A stretch of 64,000 nucleotides of DNA from Mesorhizobium sp. L-2-11. GTDB taxonomy: Bacteria > Pseudomonadota > Alphaproteobacteria > Rhizobiales > Rhizobiaceae. Of the stretch, positions 34,716 to 44,306 are shown piece by piece. The stretch is taken from NCBI RefSeq assembly GCF_016756595.1, contig NZ_AP023257.1, forward strand, positions 6,526,001-6,590,000, written 5' to 3'. Below the pieces are notes generated by a model. The model worked only from the letters and a program-made list of their open reading frames with translations, was not told the DNA's origin and searched no databases. The first letter of the stretch is position 1. Each line of letters begins with the position of its first letter. The translations under genes and the position numbers were made by a program.

Positions 34716-34779
34716 AGGTCGCCGCGGCGGGCGCCGTCTTGTTCTTCGGACGCCGCGGCGTTCGAAGGTCACGGCATGG

Positions 34780-34827
34780 ATCCTTGGGTCTCCGCGACGT
34801 CGCTTCGCTCCTGCTCCGCCCAAGGAT
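34780..34827. repeat. Palindromic intergenic repeat (ATCCTTGGG type)
   Basis: ATCCTTGGG (34780-34788) and CCCAAGGAT (34819-34827) flank a CGCTTCGCTC segment. I recognise this as a common intergenic motif in Mesorhizobium-like genomes. It lies between convergent hemA and the aminotransferase gene and may act as a bidirectional terminator. Confidence 0.6.
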
Positions 34828-34945
34828 GACGAAGCGAAAGGAGAGTTCCAGCCAATCTCCCGACGCCCGCGAAGAGTCCATGCCGGTTACAGTGGCCCAG
34901 CGTGCAGCGATCCAGATGCTACGCTCCCTCCGGCGGACCTGAACC

Positions 34946-36112
34946 TCACACACTCCTCATCCACTTCGCCAGCCGGTGCGCGGCCTCCTCGAGCTGGTCG
35001 AGGCGGCGGTGGAAGCATAGCCTGAGGAAGGCTTCGCCGCCGGGACCGAATGCGGTTCCGGGCGCCAGACCGACATTGGCGCGGTCGACGATGTCGAAGG
35101 CGGCGGCGCGTGAATCGGCGATCCCGTCGACTGCGAAGAACAGGTAGAAGGCTCCCTGCGGCACGGTGAAGCGCGCCCTGCCGGTCGCCGCCAGGATACC
35201 GCAGACTAGGTCACGCGCCGCCCTCGCCCGCTCCACCTGCTCGACGATGAAGGCGTCGCCTTCATCGAGGGCGACGACGGCGCCGCGCTGCATGAACTGG
35301 GCAACGCCGGAGGTCGAATACTGGACCAGGTTCTCGAACACCTGCTGCAGGCAAGGATGGACCTTGATCCAGCCGACCCGCCAGCCGGTCATCGACCAGT
35401 TCTTGGAGAAACTGTTGACGAACAGGATGCGATCCTCGTCGGCCATGATGTCGATGAAGGACGGCGCGCGGCCGTCGCCGTAGTGGAACAGCGAATAGAT
35501 CTCGTCGGCGATGATCCACAGCCCCCGTTCGCGGGCAAGATCGAGGATCGCCTGCAGTGTCTCGCTGTCGGCGGTCCAGCCGGTCGGGTTGGACGGCGAG
35601 TTGACGAACAGCGCCTTTGTCCTTGGCGTGATCGCCGCCTCGATCTTGCCGATGTCGCAGGACCAGCCATTGCCGGACTGGTCGAGCGTGACTGCGACCG
35701 GGACGGCGCCCGCCACGCCGGCGGCTGCGGCGAAGTTCGGCCAGGCCGGCGACAGATAGACGACCTCGTCGCCATTGCCGGCGACAGCGTCGAGCGCCAG
35801 CTGGATGGCATGCATGCCAGAGCCGGTGACGATGAATTCTTGCTCAGCGAAGCTCTTGCCGAAATGCCTGACGTAATAGCGGGCGAGCGCCTGCCTCAGT
35901 TCGGGGATGCCTTTCTGCCAGGTATAGAAGGTCTCGCCGCCGGCCAGCGCCCGGGCAGCGGCATCGGTGATGAAGGCGGGCGTCGGCAGGTCGCCCTCGC
36001 CAGCCCAGAGCGGGATCATGCCGTCGCGGTCGCGGCCGCGGTTCATGACGGCGACAATGCCGCTTTCCGGCGCGGCCCGAGCCTCGGCGCGCAAATTCTC
36101 GATCAGGGTCAT
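34946..36112 (-). CDS. Pyridoxal-phosphate aminotransferase (class I/II, AspC-like)
   Basis: 388 residues. The fold-type I motifs are GSGMHAIQLALDAV, SPSNPTGW, ADEIYSLFHYG and VNSFSKNWSMTGWRVGW, with the catalytic Lys in the last. AGEGDLPTPAFI and the late GEAFLRLCFHRR (substrate-carboxylate Arg) fit aspartate/aromatic-type aminotransferases. The substrate is not defined by context. A leucine-rich N-terminus starts at ATG 36112. It is separated from mscL by a terminator. Confidence 0.88.
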   Translation of the reverse strand: MTLIENLRAEARAAPESGIVAVMNRGRDRDGMIPLWAGEGDLPTPAFITDAAARALAGGETFYTWQKGIPELRQALARYYVRHFGKSFAEQEFIVTGSGMHAIQLALDAVAGNGDEVVYLSPAWPNFAAAAGVAGAVPVAVTLDQSGNGWSCDIGKIEAAITPRTKALFVNSPSNPTGWTADSETLQAILDLARERGLWIIADEIYSLFHYGDGRAPSFIDIMADEDRILFVNSFSKNWSMTGWRVGWIKVHPCLQQVFENLVQYSTSGVAQFMQRGAVVALDEGDAFIVEQVERARAARDLVCGILAATGRARFTVPQGAFYLFFAVDGIADSRAAAFDIVDRANVGLAPGTAFGPGGEAFLRLCFHRRLDQLEEAAHRLAKWMRSV

Positions 36113-36171
36113 GGATGGATCCGTTTTTCGCCTTCTGGACAGCTAACGTGTTTTACGACAGGCGAAAATAG

Positions 36172-36201
36172 AAAACCCCGGCCGAAATCGACCGGGGTTT
36201 T
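36172..36201 (-). terminator. Intrinsic terminator downstream of mscL
   Basis: AAAACCCCGG (36172-36181) and CCGGGGTTTT (36192-36201) form a perfect 10-bp stem with a 10-nt loop. On the minus strand it ends in TTTTCTATTTT, a good T-run, 24 bp after the mscL stop. Confidence 0.85.
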
Positions 36202-36224
36202 GGTCCAGAGATCTTGCCCCTGCG

Positions 36225-36647
36225 CTATTTCCTGGCGAGGAGATCGCGAATTTCGGTAAGCAGCGCAACATCGGCCGGTGGAGCGGCCGCAGGCGCAGCC
36301 GGCTTCTCACGCTCCAGCCGCCTGCGCAGATTGTTTACCGTCTTGACCATCAGGAATATGATGAAGGCGAGGATGATGAAGTTCAGCGCCACGGTGATGA
36401 AGCTGCCATAGGCGAAGACTGCGCCCTGCCTCTTGGCTTCCGCCAGCGATGTGGCGTTGACGGCTGAGGACAAGGGCAGGAAATAATTGTTGAAGTCGAG
36501 TCCGCCGAAAATCGCCCCGATGATCGGCATGATGATGTCGTTGACTAGGGAATCGACGATCTTGCCGAAGGCGGCGCCGATGATGACGCCGACGGCCAGG
36601 TCCATGACATTGCCCCGGGAAATGAATTCTTGGAATTCTTTCAGCAT
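36225..36647 (-). CDS. mscL: Large-conductance mechanosensitive channel
   Basis: 140 residues from ATG 36647, with CAAGGAGGG upstream. The start [31 protein letters not shown] is the MscL signature, and the second membrane segment is [23 protein letters not shown]. The C-terminal bundle follows a Pro/Ala-rich linker ([13 protein letters not shown]). It releases osmolytes on osmotic downshock. The longer frame to 36791 is not used. Confidence 0.96.
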   Translation of the reverse strand: MLKEFQEFISRGNVMDLAVGVIIGAAFGKIVDSLVNDIIMPIIGAIFGGLDFNNYFLPLSSAVNATSLAEAKRQGAVFAYGSFITVALNFIILAFIIFLMVKTVNNLRRRLEREKPAAPAAAPPADVALLTEIRDLLARK

Positions 36648-36885
36648 CCGACCCTCCTTGTCCTGGCCGCCGCCTCTGCCCGCTTCGTTCGGCCCCGCTT
36701 CGTTCCCCCCACTGGCACAATAGCAAAAACCTGCGGTTGCAGCATCGACAAAAGACCGGTTCCGGCCAAAATTTCCCGAAGCCGCAGCCATCCTGCGGCG
36801 AAAGCCGCGATGGACTTGATCGCCAAGCTGTGATTGCGTCTCAGCAGGCCGGATCCGAAAACCGGCAAGGGAGGATTATCGGGCC

Positions 36886-39800
36886 GTGCAGGGCTGGTTC
36901 ATCGTCATCATCGCGATCGCCTACGTGACGTTGCTGTTCGTCATCGCCAGCCTCGGCGACCAACGCTCGACGACATCCGGGCCTGACCGGGCCCGGCCCT
37001 TCATCTATGCGCTCAGCCTGGCGATCTACTGCACCTCCTGGACCTTCTTCGGTTCGGTCGGCCTTTCCTCCGAGCGCGGCCTCGAATTCCTAGGCATCTA
37101 TATCGGCCCGGTGCTGGTGTTCGTGTTCGGCTTTCCGCTGCTTCGGCGCATCGTCAGGCTGGCCAAGACAGAGAAGATCACTTCGATCGCCGACTTCCTC
37201 GGCGCCCGCTACGGCAAGAGTTTTGCCGTAGCGGCGATCGCCACGCTGATCGCGACGATCGGCGTGGTGCCTTACATGGCGCTGCAGTTGAAGGCGATTT
37301 CCGGCTCAGTCAGCATGATGGTCGAGCATTATACCGGCTCGCCGCCTTCCTTCGATCCTTTCGTCAGCGACATCTCGCTGGTCGTCGCCATGCTGCTTGC
37401 GCTGTTTGCGGTGCTGTTCGGCACGCGCCATGCCGACGCCACCGAACACCAGGATGGGCTGGTGCTGGCGGTAGCGGTCGAATCCGTGGTCAAGCTCGCC
37501 GCCTTCCTGGCGATCGGCCTGATGGTGACGTTCCTGATCTTCGGCGGCCCGGGCGATATGGTCGACAAGCTCGCCCAGAATTCGCAAGTTCAGCAAGCGA
37601 TGGGCTACAGCACCTCGCTCGCCACCTGGCTGGTGCTGACATGTTTGAGCGGTTTCGCCATCATCATGCTGCCGCGCCAGTTCTACGTCACCATCGTCGA
37701 GAACCGCAGCGAGGCCGAGCTGCGCACTGCGACATGGGTGTTTCCGTTCTATCTGGTGGCGATCAATCTTTTCGTGCTGCCGATCGCGCTCGCCGGCCTG
37801 GCGCTGGTCGGCACCAGAACCAGCAGCGACCTCTACGTCCTGTCGCTGCCGCTGCTCAGCGGTCACGATGTGTTGGCCATGGCGGCATTTGTCGGCGGCC
37901 TATCGGCCGCGACCGCAATGGTGATCGTCGAAAGCGTCGCGCTGTCGATCATGATCTCCAACGACCTCGTCATTCCGCTGTTTGTGCGTCGCCTGCTCAA
38001 GACCACGACATCGGAGAACGAGGACTGGTCAGCGCTCATCCTCAACGTGCGACGGGCGGCGATCTTCATCATGCTGTTCATCGCCTTCCTCTACTATCGC
38101 GAGAGCACCGACAGCGCGCGGCTCTCCTCGATCGGCCTGATGTCGTTCGCCGCTATCGCGCAGTTCGCGCCGGCCTTGATCGGCGGATTGATCTGGCGCG
38201 GCGCCAACGGCAGGGGGGCGGCACTCGGCATGGTCGCCGGCATCGTCGTCTGGAGCTATACGCTGCTGCTTCCTTCGCTCGCCGCGTCCGATACCGGCAT
38301 CGTCGTCCACGGCCTTTTCGGTTTCGAAGCATTGCGGCCGCAAGCGCTGTTCGGCACCGTCGCCGAGCCGCTGAACCACGGTGTCCTGTGGAGCCTGTCA
38401 GTCAACACGCTATTCTTCGTGTTAGGCTCGCTGTCGCGCGCGTCGGTGCCGCTGGAGCGTATCCAGGCGTCGATTTTCGTGCCGCGCGAGGCGAGCCCGA
38501 TGCCGAGCCTGCGCCGCTTCCGCACCACCGTCACCGTCAACGACCTTAAGGACACCATCGCGCGCTATCTTGGCGTCGAACGCACCGAGCGGTCCTTCCA
38601 GTCGTTTGAAGAGAGCAGCGGTTCCTCGCTGCACGGCAACGAACAAGCCAGCATGGACGTCATCCGCTTCTCCGAGCAGCTTCTGGCGAGTGCCGTCGGC
38701 TCCTCCTCGGCGCGGCTGATCCTGTCGCTGCTGCTACGCCGCAACGACCGCGAATCCAAAGATGCCTTCCGCCTGCTCGACGACGCCACCGAGGCGCTGC
38801 AGCACAATCGCGACCTGCTGCAGATCGCGCTCGACCAGATGGAACAGGGCATCACCGTCTTCGACAGGGATTTCCGGCTGATCTGCTGGAATCGCCAGTA
38901 TCGGGCGCTGTTCGACCTGCCCGACGAGATGGGCCAGGTCGGCGTCTCGCTCGACCGCATCCTGCGCCACCTTGCCGAGCGCGGCGACATTCCGGCCGAC
39001 CAGCGGGTGGCAATGCTCAACCGCCTCACCAGTTTCGTCAGCCCCTGGCAGATGGAGCTGAAGACCAGCGGCCGCATCCTGGAATTGCGCTCCAACCCAA
39101 TGCCTGATGGCGGCATCGTTGCCACCTATGCCGACATCTCAGGACGCGTCGAGCAGGATCTGGCGCTCAAGCGCGCCAATGAATCGTTGGAACAACGCGT
39201 CAAGGACCGCACCGTCGAACTGACCCGCGTCAACGAGGAACTGGCACAGGCGCAGATGCTGGCCGAGGAGGCCAATCTCGGCAAGACGCGGTTCCTTGCC
39301 GCCGCCGGCCACGATATCCTGCAGCCCCTGAACGCCGCCCGCCTCTATTGCTCGTCGCTGATCGAGAAAGCCGGCAAGGGCCCGACCGGCAAGGCCGCTA
39401 ACAACATCGAATCTTCGCTGGAATCGGTCGAGACCATTCTCGGCGCGGTGCTCGACATCTCCCGCCTCGATGCCGGAGCGATGAAACCGGACGACACCGT
39501 CTTCAGCCTGGACGAGTTGCTGCGGCAGATCGGCAACGACTTCCAGCCGCTTGCCGCCGAGAGGAAACTCGGCCTGACGATCATGCCCTCGTCACTCAGC
39601 GTGATGACGGATCGCAATCTGCTACGCCGCCTGATCCAGAACCTGGTGTCCAACGCCATCAAATACACGCGCCGCGGCCGCGTCCTGGTCGGAGTGCGGC
39701 GGCGCGGCGAACTGGCCGAGATCCAGGTGATCGATACCGGCATCGGCATTGCCGGCGACAAGCTGAACACGGTTTTTCACGAATTCACCCGGCTCGATGA

Positions 39801-40374
39801 GGGCGCACGCGAAGCCGAAGGCCTCGGCCTCGGCCTCTCCATCGTCGACCGCATCGCTCGCGTCTTGCGCCTCGAAATCCGGATCTTTTCAAGCCCGGGC
39901 AAAGGCACGCGCTTTTCCGTCATCCTGCCGGTCGCGGCAGCGCAGGAGCCACGGCGCGTGGTCACGGCGAAAGCGCCGGTCCGCACTGCTGCTTCGCTTG
40001 CCGGGCTTCGCGTGCTCTGCATCGACAACGATGCCCGTATCCTCGACGGCATGCGACTGCTGCTCGAAGGCTGGGGCTGCAGCGTCGACACGCTTGCCGG
40101 CTCGAGGGATCTCGAGCGATCCGGAATGCGTCGACCCGACATCGTGCTTGCCGACTACCATCTCGACGGCGAGACCGGCCTTGACGCGATCGCCAAACTG
40201 CGCGCCATCCACGGCCAGGACATGCCGGCCGTGCTGGTCACCGCCGACCGATCGAGCGAGGTGCGCGCCAGCGCCGGCAGGCTCGACGTGCCGGTGATCA
40301 ACAAGCCGCTCAAACCAGCGGTGCTGCGCTCGATGATGGCGAGGGTCAGGCCGCTGGTGTCGGCGGCAGAGTAG
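36886..40374 (+). CDS. Hybrid sensor histidine kinase with SLC5/Na+-solute symporter input domain
   Basis: 1162 residues from GTG 36886, behind GGGAGGA. Residues 1 to about 540 hold some 13 membrane segments of the sodium:solute symporter fold, for example SLAIYCTSWTFFGSVGL near the start. A linker and a PAS domain (LDQMEQGITVFDRDFRLICWN, about 645-760) and a short coiled coil follow. The HisKA domain has phospho-His809 in AAGHDILQPLNA. The HATPase has NLVSNAIKYT, DTGIGIAGDK and GLGLSI, and the receiver domain ends with Asp1090 in VLADYHLDG. Relatives such as CbrA-type kinases sense nutrients via the transporter domain; the ligand here is unknown. A LuxR-type response regulator gene converges on it. 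Confidence 0.93.
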   Translation: MQGWFIVIIAIAYVTLLFVIASLGDQRSTTSGPDRARPFIYALSLAIYCTSWTFFGSVGLSSERGLEFLGIYIGPVLVFVFGFPLLRRIVRLAKTEKITSIADFLGARYGKSFAVAAIATLIATIGVVPYMALQLKAISGSVSMMVEHYTGSPPSFDPFVSDISLVVAMLLALFAVLFGTRHADATEHQDGLVLAVAVESVVKLAAFLAIGLMVTFLIFGGPGDMVDKLAQNSQVQQAMGYSTSLATWLVLTCLSGFAIIMLPRQFYVTIVENRSEAELRTATWVFPFYLVAINLFVLPIALAGLALVGTRTSSDLYVLSLPLLSGHDVLAMAAFVGGLSAATAMVIVESVALSIMISNDLVIPLFVRRLLKTTTSENEDWSALILNVRRAAIFIMLFIAFLYYRESTDSARLSSIGLMSFAAIAQFAPALIGGLIWRGANGRGAALGMVAGIVVWSYTLLLPSLAASDTGIVVHGLFGFEALRPQALFGTVAEPLNHGVLWSLSVNTLFFVLGSLSRASVPLERIQASIFVPREASPMPSLRRFRTTVTVNDLKDTIARYLGVERTERSFQSFEESSGSSLHGNEQASMDVIRFSEQLLASAVGSSSARLILSLLLRRNDRESKDAFRLLDDATEALQHNRDLLQIALDQMEQGITVFDRDFRLICWNRQYRALFDLPDEMGQVGVSLDRILRHLAERGDIPADQRVAMLNRLTSFVSPWQMELKTSGRILELRSNPMPDGGIVATYADISGRVEQDLALKRANESLEQRVKDRTVELTRVNEELAQAQMLAEEANLGKTRFLAAAGHDILQPLNAARLYCSSLIEKAGKGPTGKAANNIESSLESVETILGAVLDISRLDAGAMKPDDTVFSLDELLRQIGNDFQPLAAERKLGLTIMPSSLSVMTDRNLLRRLIQNLVSNAIKYTRRGRVLVGVRRRGELAEIQVIDTGIGIAGDKLNTVFHEFTRLDEGAREAEGLGLGLSIVDRIARVLRLEIRIFSSPGKGTRFSVILPVAAAQEPRRVVTAKAPVRTAASLAGLRVLCIDNDARILDGMRLLLEGWGCSVDTLAGSRDLERSGMRRPDIVLADYHLDGETGLDAIAKLRAIHGQDMPAVLVTADRSSEVRASAGRLDVPVINKPLKPAVLRSMMARVRPLVSAAE

Positions 40375-40386
40375 AGCCGGAAGGGG

Positions 40387-41067
40387 TCATCCCGTCGCCT
40401 GCAGTGGATCGCTGCCGATCTTCGACAGCAGGATCACCGCCTGGGTGCGGCTGTCGACGCCGAGCTTCTGCAGGATGGCCGAGACATGCGCCTTGATCGT
40501 CGCCTCGGAGACGCCGAGTTCGTAGGCGATCTGCTTGTTGAGCAGCCCTTCGGCCAGCATGCCGAGCACGCGCGTCTGCTGCGGCGTCAGCGTCTGCAGC
40601 CGCTTGATCAGATCGGATATCTCGGGATCGCGCTCGACGCCGAGATCGATGCCCGTAGGCGCAGCGATGTCGCCGGCAAGCACCGACTGCACGGCACTGC
40701 GGATCTCCTCCATGCTGGCCGATTTGGAGATGAAACCCGAAGCGCCGAGGTCGAGCGCGCGCCGGATAGTCACCGGGTCGTCATGTGCCGACACCACCAC
40801 CAGCGGCACCGTCGGATGGATGCCGCGCAGCGAGATCAGGCCGGAAAGGCCGCTCGCGCCCGGCATCGACAGGTCGAGCAGTACCAGATCGACGTCCTCA
40901 TTGGCCACGACCAGCGCCTTGGCGCTTTCGAAATCGCCGGCCTCATGAATGCCGGCGACGTTGCCGATGCCGGCAAGCGCCTCTCTCAGCGCACCGCGAA
41001 AAAGCGGATGATCGTCAGCGATGACGAAAGTGTAGCCCGACGGCACAAGTCCCTCCCCGAATCCCAT
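40387..41067 (-). CDS. NarL/FixJ-family response regulator
   Basis: 226 residues. The receiver domain has VIADDHPLFRGALREA and phospho-acceptor Asp65 in LLDLSMPG, with Lys in FISKSAS. The C-terminal LuxR-type HTH is LTPQQTRVLGMLAEGLLNKQIAYELGVSEATIKAHVSAIL. Its stop is 12 bp from the stop of the SLC5-type kinase on the other strand. Such regulators commonly pair with this kinase class, so they are likely partners, though the hybrid kinase's own receiver may mean a phosphorelay. Confidence 0.93.
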   Translation of the reverse strand: MGFGEGLVPSGYTFVIADDHPLFRGALREALAGIGNVAGIHEAGDFESAKALVVANEDVDLVLLDLSMPGASGLSGLISLRGIHPTVPLVVVSAHDDPVTIRRALDLGASGFISKSASMEEIRSAVQSVLAGDIAAPTGIDLGVERDPEISDLIKRLQTLTPQQTRVLGMLAEGLLNKQIAYELGVSEATIKAHVSAILQKLGVDSRTQAVILLSKIGSDPLQATG

Positions 41068-41172
41068 TGATGATTGTCTGCTTCTTACGGGATCAGTCGA
41101 ACGATTATGCGGCGATACCAGCCGTTTTCAAGCGGCAAAGGCTATGTGCCGGGTTTCCCCGGTGAACGGTGC

Positions 41173-41610
41173 TCAGGTTTTTTGCGGATTGGGCTTTGCG
41201 GGATCCTCGCCGCTGTCCTTTTCCATGTCCTTGACGATGCCGATGAAGCCGCGCAGGAAGCGCTCCATGTAGCTCATCGTCTTGTTGAAATCCTCCTCGC
41301 TGGGCAATGTCGACTCAAAGCGGGCGGCAAGCGAGTTCTCGAGCTTGACGACGCGCTGGTCGAGCGCCTTCACGGAATTTTGCAGCCGGTCGATCTCGTC
41401 CTGGAAGGCGGCGCGTTCATCGGCCGCCATCTTGCAGACGAGCTGGCCGGAACGCTCCTCGCAGATCGACATCGCACCGGTCTGCGTGTCCATGCGGACA
41501 TAGCCGGTAGCCGACTTTTCCAGCCGGTAGCGGTCGGCTTCCTCGGAAAATGCTGATGCCGCGACGAGCGAGACGAGTGCTGCGGGAATCAAGACGTGCT
41601 GCGGACGCAT
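41173..41610 (-). CDS. Exported coiled-coil protein of unknown function
   Basis: 145 residues. The ATG at 41610 is preferred, with GGAGG at suitable spacing; an ATG 12 bases upstream is possible. It has a signal peptide (HVLIPAALVSLVAASAF), then a short beta-rich domain with two Cys (SICEERSGQLVCKM). A predicted coiled coil (FQDEIDRLQNSVKALDQRVVKLENSL) and a C-terminal amphipathic helix FMERFLRGFIGIVKDM-like follow. It is probably periplasmic. No named family is recognised. Confidence 0.75.
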   Translation of the reverse strand: MRPQHVLIPAALVSLVAASAFSEEADRYRLEKSATGYVRMDTQTGAMSICEERSGQLVCKMAADERAAFQDEIDRLQNSVKALDQRVVKLENSLAARFESTLPSEEDFNKTMSYMERFLRGFIGIVKDMEKDSGEDPAKPNPQKT

Positions 41611-41778
41611 ATTGTCCTCCATAGGCCAGTAAGTGCAATTTATCGCATGTTTGCGCCGGAAATGGGGAAGAACCCTGGCCTTTACCCTGACGCAGGTTCC
41701 TGTCGGAAAACCGTGTGACACTTTTCCGGAACCTGTTTGCCTCTTCCCCGTACGATTGGTTCGGACTATAGCGCAACC

Positions 41779-42129
41779 ATGTCTCAGCTTATCTACAAGA
41801 TAGTACCTGAACCGCTGTGGCGCGAGGCCGAAAGAAATGGCAGCTTCACCGGCGCGCTGATCGATGTCGCCGACGGCTTCATTCATTTTTCCACCGCCGG
41901 CCAGGCCAGGGAAACGGCGGCCAAACACTTTGCCGGCCAGACCGGGCTGCTGCTGGTCGCCGTCGATGGCGCTGAGCTCGGTGATGCGCTGAAATACGAG
42001 GTCTCGCGCGGTGGTGCGCTGTTCCCGCATCTTTACGGCCCGCTCGACCTCAACGCCGTCGTCTGGGTACGACCATTGCCGCTCGGCACCGATGGCCTGC
42101 ATCAATTCCCGACGCTGGAGGCCGAATGA
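41779..42129 (+). CDS. DUF952 family protein
   Basis: 116 residues. Family features are LIYKIVPEPLWREAERNGSF, DGFIHFSTAGQARETAAKHF and FPHLYGPLDLNAVV. DUF952 proteins share a fold with glutathione-transferase-like or RNA-phosphotransferase-like domains, and their function is unsettled. The ATG at 41779 gives the family start; earlier codons in frame are spurious. The end overlaps pyrD by ATGA, so it is translated together with dihydroorotate dehydrogenase, a pairing common in rhizobia. Confidence 0.88.
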   Translation: MSQLIYKIVPEPLWREAERNGSFTGALIDVADGFIHFSTAGQARETAAKHFAGQTGLLLVAVDGAELGDALKYEVSRGGALFPHLYGPLDLNAVVWVRPLPLGTDGLHQFPTLEAE

Positions 42130-43202
42130 GCGTGCTCGACCGGCTCGGCCAGAGGTTCCTGTTCGCATTCGACCCGGAAGCCGCCCACGGCCTGTCGATC
42201 GCGGCGCTGAAATGCGGGCTGCCGACAGGCGGGAGAGCCGTGCGCGACGACAGGCTGAAAGTCAGCGTCTGCGGCATCGATTTCCCCAATCCGCTCGGCA
42301 TGGCCGCCGGCTACGACAAGAACGCCGAGGTTCCCGATGCGCTGCTTGGCCTCGGCTTCGGCTTTGCCGAGATCGGCACGATCACGCCGCTGCCGCAGGC
42401 CGGCAACCCGAAGCCGCGCATCTTCCGGCTGACATCGGACGAGGCGGTGATCAATCGGCTGGGCTTCAACAATGAGGGTCACGCGGCCGCCGAACAACGG
42501 CTTGCCGCCCGCAAGGGCCGCGCCGGCATCATCGGCGTCAATATCGGCGCCAACAAGGACAGCACCGACCGCGTCAGTGACTATGAACGCGGCGTTGCCA
42601 GGTTCGCGCCCTACGCCAGCTACCTGACGGTCAACATCTCCTCGCCGAACACGCCGGGCCTGCGCAACATGCAGGCGCGTGAACAGCTTGGCGAGTTGCT
42701 GTCGCGCGTCATGGCCGCACGTGCGGCAGCGGCCGCGCAGCCGCCCGTCTTTCTGAAGATCGCGCCGGACCTGGTCGAGGCCGAGCTGGAGGATATCGCC
42801 GCCGAGGTTGCAGAGAAAGCAATAGACGGCGTCATCGTCTCCAACACCACCATCGCGCGGCCGCGGCTGCGCAGCGCCGGTGTCGCCGGCGAGACCGGCG
42901 GGCTTTCGGGAAAACCGCTATTCGAGCGCTCGACCATCGTGCTGGCCAAGATGCGCAAACTGCTTGGCCCGGACCCCGCCATCATCGGCGTCGGCGGCGT
43001 CGATTCCGCGGAGACGGCACTTGAAAAGATCCGCGCCGGCGCCGATCTCGTCCAGCTCTACACCGGCATGATCTATGCCGGGCCTGCACTGCCGGGCCGC
43101 ATTCTTGCCGGTATGGTCCGGTTCGCAGACATGCAACGGCTCAAATCACTGCGCGAGTTGCGCGATACCAGCCTCGACCGATGGGCATCCAGGCCGCTTT
43201 AA
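42126..43202 (+). CDS. pyrD: Dihydroorotate dehydrogenase (quinone), class 2
   Basis: 358 residues. It catalyses the membrane-linked oxidation of dihydroorotate to orotate in pyrimidine synthesis. The N-terminal membrane-associating helix is followed by FPNPLGMAAGYDKNAE, TVNISSPNTPGLRN with the catalytic Ser, and GVIVSNTTIARP. The FMN-phosphate site is IGVGGVDSAETALEKIRAGADLVQLYTG. Length and motifs are those of class 2 enzymes. It is coupled to the DUF952 gene. Confidence 0.97.
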   Translation: MSVLDRLGQRFLFAFDPEAAHGLSIAALKCGLPTGGRAVRDDRLKVSVCGIDFPNPLGMAAGYDKNAEVPDALLGLGFGFAEIGTITPLPQAGNPKPRIFRLTSDEAVINRLGFNNEGHAAAEQRLAARKGRAGIIGVNIGANKDSTDRVSDYERGVARFAPYASYLTVNISSPNTPGLRNMQAREQLGELLSRVMAARAAAAAQPPVFLKIAPDLVEAELEDIAAEVAEKAIDGVIVSNTTIARPRLRSAGVAGETGGLSGKPLFERSTIVLAKMRKLLGPDPAIIGVGGVDSAETALEKIRAGADLVQLYTGMIYAGPALPGRILAGMVRFADMQRLKSLRELRDTSLDRWASRPL

Positions 43203-43362
43203 CCCGAGAAGGACCTGCCGCGGGTCGTTTTCGACACCTGATCCAGGATCCGCTCCCTCATTGCGGCTTGATCGAACAGCCGATGTGGCCCAGTTTCCGG
43301 ACGCCTCGTCCCAGTCGTCCAACCACGGCCAACCGAAAACCCGCCTGGCGCAGCTGCCGCTC

Positions 43363-44265
43363 ATGCCCCTGCAGATCGTTCATCATCCCGACTACGACGC
43401 CGGTTTTGCCGTCAACCATCGCTTCCCGATGAGCAAATACAAGCTGCTGATGGAAGCCTTGGGCGCGCGCGGACTGGCCGGCCACGCCGCGCTCAACATG
43501 CCCGAGCCGGCGCCGGCATCTTGGCTGAAGCTTGCCCATGCCGCCGGCTATGTCGACCAGGTGCTGGCCTGCGAAGTGCCCGAAAAAATCGAACGCGAGA
43601 TCGGCTTTCCGATAGGCCCGCGCGTCTCGCTGAGGGCGCAGCTCGCAACGGGTGGCACCGTGCTGGCAGCGCGGCTGGCGTTGCTGAACGGCATCGCCTG
43701 CAATACCGCCGGCGGCAGCCATCATGCCCGGCGCGCGCAAGGCGCCGGCTTCTGCACCTTCAACGATGTTGCCGTGGCTTCACTGGTGCTGCTTGCCGAA
43801 GCAGCCGCCGGCAATATCTTGATCGTCGATCTCGACGTGCATCAGGGCGACGGCACGGCCGACATTCTGGGCGATGAACGGCGCGTTTTCACCTTTTCCA
43901 TGCATGGCGACCGCAACTATCCGACTCGCAAGATCGCTTCCGACCTCGACATCGCCCTGCCCGACGGCATCGGCGACGCGGCCTATCTCGAAAGGTTGGG
44001 CGGCATCCTGCCGGAACTCACCGCTAAGGCGCGCTGGGACATCGTTTTTTACAATGCCGGGGTCGACGTTCATGCCGAGGACCGGCTAGGCAGGTTGTCG
44101 CTGTCGAACGTGGGGCTGCGCGCGCGCGACGACATGGTGATCCGTCATTTCCGCGCGCTCAACATCCCGGTCTGCGGCGTTATCGGCGGCGGCTATTCGA
44201 CTGACGTGGCGGCTCTGGCGGCGCGCCATGCCATCCTGTTCGAAACGGCGTCAGGCTTCGCCTGA
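43363..44265 (+). CDS. Histone deacetylase family hydrolase
   Basis: 300 residues from ATG 43363; the frame continues upstream over pyrD and is not coding there. Zinc-dependent deacetylase fold: PAGGSHHARR-like NTAGGSHHARRAQGAGFCTF, metal ligands in DLDVHQGDGTA, and NAGVDVHAEDRLG. Bacterial members act on small acetylated amines or acetoin-type substrates rather than histones. The precise substrate is unknown. A terminator overlaps the stop codon. Confidence 0.9.
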   Translation: MPLQIVHHPDYDAGFAVNHRFPMSKYKLLMEALGARGLAGHAALNMPEPAPASWLKLAHAAGYVDQVLACEVPEKIEREIGFPIGPRVSLRAQLATGGTVLAARLALLNGIACNTAGGSHHARRAQGAGFCTFNDVAVASLVLLAEAAAGNILIVDLDVHQGDGTADILGDERRVFTFSMHGDRNYPTRKIASDLDIALPDGIGDAAYLERLGGILPELTAKARWDIVFYNAGVDVHAEDRLGRLSLSNVGLRARDDMVIRHFRALNIPVCGVIGGGYSTDVAALAARHAILFETASGFA

Positions 44266-44277
44266 CGGCTTTTTTGC
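44249..44277 (+). terminator. Intrinsic terminator overlapping the HDAC-family gene stop
   Basis: CGTCAGGC-TTC-GCCTGACG is a perfect 8-bp stem followed by GCTTTTTTG. The TGA stop (44263-44265) lies in the second arm, so translation to the end would influence folding. Confidence 0.85.
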
Positions 44278-44306
44278 TACGCCGACCTTCGGCTCAGGGT
44301 CATGTT

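Noticed and set aside
33339..34823. 494-codon minus-strand ORF
   Set aside because: Shadow of hemA, a high-GC artefact of the opposite strand.
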